Part shown: piece by piece, positions 7,965 through 13,760 of the stretch
How the letters are laid out: each line of letters starts with the position of its first letter
How positions within the stretch are numbered: position 1 is the first letter of the stretch
Assembly: GCA_017619985.1 (NCBI GenBank)
Contig: JAFZRG010000048.1
Span: 1-14,881, forward strand
From: Bacillota bacterium
GTDB lineage: Bacteria > Bacillota > Clostridia > Peptostreptococcales > Anaerovoracaceae
Direction: 5' to 3'
DNA: 14,881 nt
Made by a program: the position numbers and the translations under genes
Notes under the pieces: model-generated
The model's database searches: none
Told to the model about the DNA's origin: nothing
The model's input: only the letters and a program-made list of their open reading frames with translations

Positions 7965-10778
7965 ATGAGACCGACCGACAACGCAATGGCTGCAGCATGC
8001 AGCAGACTCTCCGGATTCTTTAACGACTTTCCCGCCTGGCGCGGGGCGGCCCCGGCGCTGGGCATCGAAAGCGCATTGACTCAGATCGAATACGACGATC
8101 TGCTGAAGGGCACGAACGCGCATATTTACGTGCCCCTGTGGACGTCGTGCGCGAAGAGCGGCACGAAACTGCTTTTGAGTGAGGTCACGCTCGAGGTCAT
8201 CAGATTCTATAAAGCCTGCGGCTGGCAGCCGCAGTATGTCGACGGCAATCCTCCCGATTATCTCGGCGAGGAGCTGTCGTTTTTGTCTTATCTGTACGGC
8301 TGCCGCGCGGCGGACGTGTCGTCTTTCGGCGATGAGCCTGAAACATTCATCGATCTTTACCTCGGCGACAGCGTCAAGGCGTTCTGCGAATCCCTGCAGC
8401 AGGAGAGCGTAAAAACGTGGATCTCCGAAGCGGGACGCGCAGAATTGGGCCAGATATCGGAATTGCTGCAAAAACTCGTAAAAGGCGGGATTTTGGGCCT
8501 TCCTGACGGTGAAAAACTGCCAGGTCTGATCCGGCAGCCCGCCATCCCCGTCGAAGAGCCCCGCAAAATCCGCATCGCCAACGTCAACGACTGCGGTTCG
8601 AAATGCCAGATGCTGGCGAACGTCCAGGAGGGCTGCCTGCTCTCGACGGAACCCGAGAAGACGTTCCTGCCGTTCACCGGCTGCCAGCGCGGCCGCTCCT
8701 ACCGCTACACCTTCCTGACCGCCGACCGCCTGCGCTACCCCATGGTGCGCAGAGGTGAACGCGGCGAAGGGCTGTACCGCAGGGTCACATGGGAAGAGGC
8801 GGAGAAGATGATCGCGGACGAGATCCGCAGCACGAAGGAGCGCTTCGGACCCGGCGCCCGCTACGTCACGAACGCTTCCGGCGTATCCGCCTGCGCGCGG
8901 GGCGACCGCTTTATGCGCAGGCTTCTGGGCCTGGACGGCGGCTGGCTCGAGACCCGCAACGGCTACAGCTGCACCTGCGTCATGGACATGATGGAGATCA
9001 CGTACGGACGGATGGGCGGCGGCTCGAACAACGTGGAAGACCTGCAGAACGCGAACCTCATCATCCTGTGGGGCCACAACCCGGCGGAGAACCACTTCGG
9101 CCCCTTCGTGAATCAGTCGCTGGCGAAGTGCAAGGAGAAGGGCATCCCCATCGTCGTGATCGACCCGCGTGTCTCCGAGACCGTGCTGACCCTGGCGGAC
9201 GAGTGGATCCCCATCCGGCCGAGCTCCGACGGCGCCATGGCGGACGCGATGTGCTACACCATCTGGAAGAACGGCCTGCAGGATCAGGAATTCATGGATC
9301 GATTCTGCGTGGGTTTCGACGAAGACCACATGCCCGAAGGCATACCGGCAGGGGAGTCGTACCGTTCCTATCTGTTCGGCGTGAAGGACGGTATCGAAAA
9401 GACGCCCGAATGGGCGGAAGCGATCTGCGGCGTGCCGGCGAAGACGATCGAGGATCTGGCGATCCGCTACGCGAAAGCGAAGCCCGGATGCCTTCTCTCC
9501 GGCCTCGCGCCGCAGCGTACCGGCAACGGCGAACAGACGGCCCGCTGCTTCATGGCGCTCGCGTGCCTGTGCGGCTATGTGGGCATCCCCGGCGGCAACA
9601 GCGGCGGAACGGGCTGGCCCGCGAACCGCACCGCCAACCCGGACGTATGCGAATACGAGAACCCTTACGGCAAGAGCATCCCGAGTTTTCTGTGGACCCG
9701 CGCGGTCATGGAACCGGAGATCTTCTCCCCGAAGATGCAGCTGTGGGGCGGCGATAGGCTCGATACCGGGGTCAAACTGGTGTTTTCCCTGGCCAACGGC
9801 CAGACGCTCAGCCAGCATTCGAACATCAACGAGACCATCGAAATGTACAAGGCGCCGGACAAGCTGGAGATGCTGGTGTATTCCAATCTCTTCATGACCC
9901 CCGCGGCGTACTGGGCGGACGTCGTGCTGCCGGCGGCGAGTTTTCTGGAGCAGGACAACATCATCCCGCCCTGGGACAACAACTTCTATTTTCTGTACAA
10001 CAACCACTGCATCGAGCCTGTCTTCGAATGCAGATTCGAGCAGGACTGGATCCGCGATTGCGCGGACCTGCTGGGGTATGGCGAAGCGTTCCGCGATGGC
10101 AAGGAGACGACCGTGGACTGGCTGAAGCATCTGTATGAAAAGATGGCTGCCGCCTTCCCGGACCGTCCGGAACTGGCACCTTTCGAGGAATTCCAGAAGA
10201 ATGGAATCCACGTGTGGCGGCTGCCGGAACGCAACATCAGTTTCGAGGAGAATATCAGAGACGGCGTGCCGTTCAACACGCCGAGCGGCAAGATCGAGAT
10301 CTTCTCGAAGAAGCTCTGGGACATGGACTGGGAGGATGTGCCTGCGATCCCGGGCTTCCTCGACTGCTACGAAGGCCCGCGTGATCCGAAGATCGCGCAG
10401 TACCCGCTGCAGCTGATCGCCTATCATACGAAGAGAAGGGCGCACTCCATCCACGACAACAACGTGCTGATGGAGGAACTGGACCCGCCCCGCGTCTGGA
10501 TCTCGAAGAAAGATGCCGCGGCGCGCGGGATCGCTGACGGCGACAGGGTGGAGGTGTTCAACGAGCGCGGTGTCTGCCGCACGACCGCCTTCGTGACCGA
10601 CCGGATCATGGACGGAGTCGTCGCGATGAGCGAGGGCGTGTGGTACAAGCCCGGAGCGGACGGCATCGATGAGCGGGGGAGCATCAACGTGCTGACTCAC
10701 ACCGTGCCGACGCCGTATTCACGGGCGAATCCGCAGCACACGAACCTGGCGGATGTGAGGAAATTCGAGCAAAAATAG
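7965..10778 (+). CDS. TorD/DmsD-type chaperone fused to DmsA-type molybdopterin oxidoreductase
   Basis: A 937-residue fusion. Residues about 10-180 read as a TorD/DmsD/NarJ-type maturation chaperone: a segment ending LLSEVTLEVIRFYKACGW, then PPDYLGEELSFLSYLY, the counterpart of the family's D-H-x-x-x-E-L-x-F motif. Residues about 200-937 align throughout with DmsA: FS0-cluster motif with C210, C214 and C240 (GCQRGRS), YPMVRRGERGEG, the Mo-ligand serine S335 in NGYSCTC, DEWIPIRPSSD, PQRTGNGEQTAR, NTPSGKIEIFS, and C-terminal NPQHTNLADV. The first FS0 cysteine is replaced by N206. There is no Tat leader or membrane segment, so it is probably cytoplasmic, and no DmsB/DmsC gene is adjacent. AAGGAG at 7951-7956 supports the start. 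Expected activity is sulfoxide or N-oxide reduction; the substrate and electron donor are unknown. The chaperone half is less GC-rich than the catalytic half. Confidence 0.9.
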   Translation: MRPTDNAMAAACSRLSGFFNDFPAWRGAAPALGIESALTQIEYDDLLKGTNAHIYVPLWTSCAKSGTKLLLSEVTLEVIRFYKACGWQPQYVDGNPPDYLGEELSFLSYLYGCRAADVSSFGDEPETFIDLYLGDSVKAFCESLQQESVKTWISEAGRAELGQISELLQKLVKGGILGLPDGEKLPGLIRQPAIPVEEPRKIRIANVNDCGSKCQMLANVQEGCLLSTEPEKTFLPFTGCQRGRSYRYTFLTADRLRYPMVRRGERGEGLYRRVTWEEAEKMIADEIRSTKERFGPGARYVTNASGVSACARGDRFMRRLLGLDGGWLETRNGYSCTCVMDMMEITYGRMGGGSNNVEDLQNANLIILWGHNPAENHFGPFVNQSLAKCKEKGIPIVVIDPRVSETVLTLADEWIPIRPSSDGAMADAMCYTIWKNGLQDQEFMDRFCVGFDEDHMPEGIPAGESYRSYLFGVKDGIEKTPEWAEAICGVPAKTIEDLAIRYAKAKPGCLLSGLAPQRTGNGEQTARCFMALACLCGYVGIPGGNSGGTGWPANRTANPDVCEYENPYGKSIPSFLWTRAVMEPEIFSPKMQLWGGDRLDTGVKLVFSLANGQTLSQHSNINETIEMYKAPDKLEMLVYSNLFMTPAAYWADVVLPAASFLEQDNIIPPWDNNFYFLYNNHCIEPVFECRFEQDWIRDCADLLGYGEAFRDGKETTVDWLKHLYEKMAAAFPDRPELAPFEEFQKNGIHVWRLPERNISFEENIRDGVPFNTPSGKIEIFSKKLWDMDWEDVPAIPGFLDCYEGPRDPKIAQYPLQLIAYHTKRRAHSIHDNNVLMEELDPPRVWISKKDAAARGIADGDRVEVFNERGVCRTTAFVTDRIMDGVVAMSEGVWYKPGADGIDERGSINVLTHTVPTPYSRANPQHTNLADVRKFEQK

Positions 10779-10813
10779 CAGTATTATCACGGGAACAGAA
10801 TACAAATTACGGT

Positions 10814-10837
10814 CGACCAGCGAAGTTTCGCTGGTCG
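10814..10837 (+). terminator. Candidate hairpin terminator after the molybdopterin fusion gene
   Basis: CGACCAGCGA (10814-10823) pairs perfectly with TCGCTGGTCG (10828-10837) around a four-base loop, 35 bases after the oxidoreductase stop. Only a short mixed T stretch follows (ATTTGC), so intrinsic termination may be inefficient. It lies just upstream of the promoter for the HTH-Uma2 gene. Confidence 0.55.
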
Positions 10838-10856
10838 ATTTGCTGCAATAAAACGG

Positions 10857-10885
10857 TTGACAAATGGAAATATAACGGCGATAAT
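10857..10885 (+). promoter_or_regulatory. Sigma-70/sigma-A type promoter for the HTH-Uma2 gene
   Basis: A perfect -35 TTGACA (10857-10862) is separated by exactly 17 bases from GATAAT (10880-10885), five of six -10 consensus bases. Transcription would begin near 10892, giving a leader of only about 19 bases in which AAAGGA (10893-10898) serves as ribosome binding site. This is the best promoter in the window. Confidence 0.8.
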
Positions 10886-10891
10886 GGAAAT
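10863..10891 (+). repeat. Direct repeat AATGGAAAT, possible operator
   Basis: AATGGAAAT occurs at 10863-10871 and again at 10883-10891, offset by exactly 20 bases, about two helical turns. The first copy is immediately downstream of the -35 and the second covers most of the -10 up to the likely start site. The gene it precedes has an N-terminal helix-turn-helix, so self-repression is possible. Confidence 0.45.
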
Positions 10892-10910
10892 GAAAGGACG
10901 GTGAAACGGC

Positions 10911-11726
10911 ATGACGTTCGAGGAAATGAAGAAAAGAAAAAAGGAACTCCATTATACGAACGAGATGATCGCGGAATTGTCGGGCGTCCCCCTCAGCACG
11001 GTGCAGAAGATCTTCAGCGGCGCCACGAAGTACCCGAGACTGGGGACGCTGGTGGCGCTGGGTAAGGTACTGAAAGAAGATCGACCGTACCGGATCGATG
11101 AAAACGGCGATCTGGTCCGGATGCAGGAAGATCAGATCCCGTATCATTACAGCAGGGACTCCGCTGCGGTAATAAACGGTAAGCGGCAGGGTGAGTTTAC
11201 GGTAGAAGATTACCGGTCGTTACCGGATGGCCCGCGTTACGAATTGATCGATGGGGTATTATATCAATTGAGTGCGCCGACGACGGAACATCAGGCCGTA
11301 CTCTTTGATCTTGCTATGGCTTTTGGATCGTATATCAAATCGCAAAAGGGAAAATGCAGACCGTTCTTTGCACCGCTTGATGTACAATTGGACTGCGACG
11401 AATATACGATGCTGCAACCGGACTTTTTGGTTGTCTGCGACCCTGATAAAATCAAGAGTTGGGGCATCTGGGGCGCACCGGATCTCACGCTCGAAGTTCT
11501 TTCTTCTTCTACAAGAAATAAAGATATCGTGCAGAAACTGCGTAAATATAAGCAGGCCGGCGTGCGGGAATACTGGATCGTGGATCTGGACGAACATATC
11601 GTCATAACTTATCTGTTTGGAGAAAAGACATATACTGGCATCTACGGTTTCGAAAGCAGGATCCCCGTGGGCATCTACCAGGGCGACCTTACCATCGACT
11701 TCAACGAGATCACTACCATGCGCTAG
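10911..11726 (+). CDS. HTH domain fused to Uma2 (DUF820) family PD-(D/E)XK nuclease-like domain
   Basis: A 271-residue protein of two parts. Residues about 15-55 form a Xre-like helix-turn-helix (TNEMIAELSGVPLSTVQKIF, then PRLGTLVALGKVL). Residues about 96-265 are a Uma2/DUF820 domain of the PD-(D/E)XK nuclease-like fold: RYELIDGVLYQLSAPT, APLDVQLD, the conserved aspartate D171 in LQPDFLVVCD, E195 in LTLEVLS, and KLRKYKQAGVREYWIVD. Candidate active-site residues are intact. Uma2 proteins are widespread and often multicopy but their role is not established. The gene is single, between a hairpin and a convergent glycosylase, with its own strong promoter. The central part (about 11150-11640) is clearly more AT-rich than neighbouring genes, suggesting transfer. 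Confidence 0.85.
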   Translation: MTFEEMKKRKKELHYTNEMIAELSGVPLSTVQKIFSGATKYPRLGTLVALGKVLKEDRPYRIDENGDLVRMQEDQIPYHYSRDSAAVINGKRQGEFTVEDYRSLPDGPRYELIDGVLYQLSAPTTEHQAVLFDLAMAFGSYIKSQKGKCRPFFAPLDVQLDCDEYTMLQPDFLVVCDPDKIKSWGIWGAPDLTLEVLSSSTRNKDIVQKLRKYKQAGVREYWIVDLDEHIVITYLFGEKTYTGIYGFESRIPVGIYQGDLTIDFNEITTMR

Positions 11727-11744
11727 CGGAGCGCGTTCGCCAAC

Positions 11745-11778
11745 ATAAATGCCCGGCCATGGCGAGGCCGGGCTTTAT
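11745..11778. terminator. Bidirectional intrinsic terminator between HTH-Uma2 and glycosylase genes
   Basis: GCCCGGCC (11751-11758) pairs with GGCCGGGC (11766-11773) around a seven-base loop. The stem extends through ATAAA (11745-11749) and TTTAT (11774-11778) with one bulged T. It is located between two convergent stop codons and can serve both strands, although the T-run is short. Confidence 0.75.
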
Positions 11779-11779
11779 G

Positions 11780-12424
11780 CTATTTTCTGTTTTTCTTCGG
11801 TGCGTAGTCCCTCATTTCCGGGATCGCACCTCCCGCGACGGCCCAGATGTACAGGCTCGCCACGCTGCAGTATGGGGAGAAGCGGCGCCTGTACTTTTCG
11901 AACAGCTGCCGGGTCACTTTGCGGTGATGATAGATCATGCGAAGCCCACGCTGGATAGCCAGATCGTCGTAACTGAAGATATCCGGCCGCTGCAGGCAGA
12001 AGAGCAGGATCATCTCCGCGGTCCAGATGCCGATGCCTTTCAGGGCGACAAGGGCTTCGATGGCTTCCTTGTCCAGCATATGCGCCACGGCATCCAGGTC
12101 GAATTCCCCGCTGCAGATCTTATCCGCGAAATCCTTGATATAGGCGGCTTTGCGGAACGTCATGCCGAAAGACTGCAACTCCGCTTCGGAGGCGTTTTCG
12201 ATCGCCTGCGGGGTCACTGCTCCGTAGGTTTCCGTCATCCTGCGCCATATCGTCTGGTGCGCCTTCGTGGAGATCTGCTGTCCGACGATGCTGTTCACGA
12301 CGGACGAAAACAGATCGGTCTGCACCGGCCGGTCGATGTGCCCGATCCGTTCGATGACTTCCGCCATCTTCGGGTCCTTTGCCTTCAGATATTCTGTCTC
12401 TTTTTCGCCGTATTGGAAGTACAT
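11780..12424 (-). CDS. DNA-3-methyladenine glycosylase II, AlkA-like (HhH-GPD)
   Basis: A 214-residue base-excision repair enzyme that removes alkylated purines from DNA. The helix-hairpin-helix is LVALKGIGIWTAEMI (125-139), followed by the catalytic region FSYDDLAIQRGL, where D154 aligns with catalytic D238 of E. coli AlkA. The earlier helix VVNSIVGQQISTKA (42-55) is also typical. It lacks the N-terminal domain of the 282-residue E. coli enzyme, as do many Gram-positive forms. The open frame extends 18 codons further upstream, but ATG at 12424 is preferred because AAAAGGAG (complement of 12431-12438) sits seven bases before it and the extension crosses the ribosome binding site and probable -10. 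It is divergent from the serine dehydratase gene and convergent with HTH-Uma2. Confidence 0.9.
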   Translation of the reverse strand: MYFQYGEKETEYLKAKDPKMAEVIERIGHIDRPVQTDLFSSVVNSIVGQQISTKAHQTIWRRMTETYGAVTPQAIENASEAELQSFGMTFRKAAYIKDFADKICSGEFDLDAVAHMLDKEAIEALVALKGIGIWTAEMILLFCLQRPDIFSYDDLAIQRGLRMIYHHRKVTRQLFEKYRRRFSPYCSVASLYIWAVAGGAIPEMRDYAPKKNRK

Positions 12425-12448
12425 GTCTTTCTCCTTTTCCGTCCTTTG

Positions 12449-12478
12449 ATTATACCGTCCCGGGTCTTCGCCGCGCAA
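12449..12478 (-). promoter_or_regulatory. Candidate promoter for the AlkA-like gene
   Basis: On the minus strand a perfect -10 TATAAT (complement of 12449-12454) lies 18 bases downstream of TTGCGC (complement of 12473-12478), a partial -35. It is about 25 bases upstream of the preferred ATG. The -35 overlaps the edge of the palindrome at 12475-12490. Confidence 0.6.
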
Positions 12479-12490
12479 TTTCGAAATTGC
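12475..12490. promoter_or_regulatory. Perfect 16-bp palindrome, candidate operator
   Basis: GCAATTTCGAAATTGC is perfectly self-complementary. It lies in the 127-base divergent region between the glycosylase and serine dehydratase genes and overlaps the proposed -35 elements of both promoters. It has no loop and no T-run, so it reads as a dimeric-protein binding site rather than a terminator. The cognate regulator is not identifiable here. Confidence 0.55.
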
Positions 12491-12515
12491 AAGCCCCGTC
12501 CGTTTCCGTTAAAAT
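12487..12515 (+). promoter_or_regulatory. Candidate promoter for the serine dehydratase operon
   Basis: TTGCAA (12487-12492, four of six -35 bases) and TAAAAT (12510-12515, five of six -10 bases) are separated by 17 bases. The start codon is 37 bases beyond the -10. The -35 overlaps the end of the palindrome at 12475-12490. Confidence 0.55.
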
Positions 12516-12551
12516 TAAATCAGAAAGTTATCTGCAAAAAAGGAGCTTGCC

Positions 12552-13757
12552 ATGAAGAGTTTGACCGACCTTTACCGCATGGGTTACGGGCCCTCCAGTT
12601 CCCACACCATGGGACCTGCGAGAGCAGCCGCCATCGCGAGAGAAAAGTGCCCGGACGCCGACGGTTTCCGGGTCGTCCTGTATTCGTCTTTAGCCAAGAC
12701 GGGGAAGGGTCACATGACGGACGCGGTGCTGCGCCAGGTGCTGTCGCCGGTGCCCTCGGAGATCGTATTCGATCTGGACACACCCACGCCGGAACACCCG
12801 AACACCATGGAGATCATCGCCTTCAAGGGCGGCAAGGAGCTCGACCGCTTCCGCATCCGCAGCGTCGGCGGCGGCGCCATCCAGATGGACGGTTTCCAGG
12901 AGGCCGAAGCGCCCGAGATCTACAGCGAAAAGAACTTCGAAGAGATCTACCAGAAGTGCAGAAAAGAGGGCTGGCGGCTCTGGGAATACGTCGAAAAGAA
13001 CGAGGGACCCGAGATCTGGCCTTTCCTTGCGGAAGTCTGGCAGACGATGCGCACGGCCGTGGAAGAAGGCCTGAAGCAGGAGGGCATCCTGCCGGGCGGT
13101 CTCGACGTCCATCGCCGTGCTGCCGCGCTGTATAACCAGTACAATCCGAACGAAGCGCCCGAGACACGCGAAAACCGCATGGTCTGCGCATACGCCTTTG
13201 CGGTGTCCGAGCAGAATGCCGGCGGCGGACGGGTCGTGACCGCACCTACCTGCGGCTCCTGCGGCGTCGTTCCTGCAGTGCTGTACTATTACCAGAACAA
13301 GCTGGGCCTGCCCGATTCGGTCATTTTGAAGGCTCTGGCCACGGCGGGGGTCATCGGCAACGTCATCAAGACGAACGCCTCCATCTCCGGTGCCGAATGC
13401 GGCTGCCAGGCGGAGGTCGGCACGGCCTGCTGCATGGCGTCCGCGGGTCTCGCGGAGATCAACGGCCTGTCCCTGGAACAGATCGAGTATTCGGCGGAAG
13501 TGTCCATGGAGCACATGCTCGGGCTCACCTGTGACCCGATCGACGGCCTCGTGCAGATACCCTGCATCGAGCGCAACGCGGTCGCGGCCATGCGTTCCAT
13601 CAACGCGGTATCCATCGCGACGTTCCTCACCAGTTCGCGCAAGATCAGCTTCGATATGGTCGTCGAGACCATGTATCAGACGGGCCTCGACATGAACGCC
13701 CGCTACCGCGAGACGGCGGAAGGCGGACTCGCGAAGTTCTACAGACCGGGAGAATAG
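12552..13757 (+). CDS. L-serine ammonia-lyase (L-serine dehydratase), [4Fe-4S]-dependent, single chain
   Basis: A 401-residue enzyme converting L-serine to pyruvate and ammonia. The N-terminal small domain carries the serine-binding motif YGPSSSHTMGPARAA (12-26) and SVGGG (104-108); the catalytic domain follows. The three cluster cysteines are C285 (GCQAEVG), C327 (GLTCDP) and C338 (IPCIERNA); their 42- and 11-residue spacings match C343, C385 and C396 of the Legionella enzyme. Unlike it, no cysteine follows C338, so the fourth-iron tail ligand is missing. APTCGSCG (231-238) replaces the usual APTNGAAG. It is about 50 residues shorter than E. coli SdaA. AAGGAG at 12540-12545 supports the start. 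A phosphatase and transporter follow three bases apart. Confidence 0.92.
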   Translation: MKSLTDLYRMGYGPSSSHTMGPARAAAIAREKCPDADGFRVVLYSSLAKTGKGHMTDAVLRQVLSPVPSEIVFDLDTPTPEHPNTMEIIAFKGGKELDRFRIRSVGGGAIQMDGFQEAEAPEIYSEKNFEEIYQKCRKEGWRLWEYVEKNEGPEIWPFLAEVWQTMRTAVEEGLKQEGILPGGLDVHRRAAALYNQYNPNEAPETRENRMVCAYAFAVSEQNAGGGRVVTAPTCGSCGVVPAVLYYYQNKLGLPDSVILKALATAGVIGNVIKTNASISGAECGCQAEVGTACCMASAGLAEINGLSLEQIEYSAEVSMEHMLGLTCDPIDGLVQIPCIERNAVAAMRSINAVSIATFLTSSRKISFDMVVETMYQTGLDMNARYRETAEGGLAKFYRPGE

Positions 13758-13760
13758 GCG

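Noticed and set aside
8350..8620. Possibility that the chaperone and catalytic domains are separate genes joined by a sequencing error
   Set aside because: The frame is continuous with no stop or frame change, there is no ATG with a ribosome binding site at the junction, and a normal start for the catalytic half would have to lie before C210. An internal TTG near 8493 cannot be fully excluded but has poor context.
7785..10700. A 971-codon open frame on the minus strand opposite the molybdopterin fusion gene
   Set aside because: It is a high-GC shadow frame: it shows no recognisable domain, is rich in Arg, His, Val and Asp, and lies opposite a gene with clear DmsA homology. Open antisense frames are common where third codon positions are G or C.
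12425..12478. An 18-codon upstream extension of the AlkA-like protein
   Set aside because: It covers the AAAAGGAG site and a perfect TATAAT on the minus strand, and its residues do not resemble the family's N terminus.
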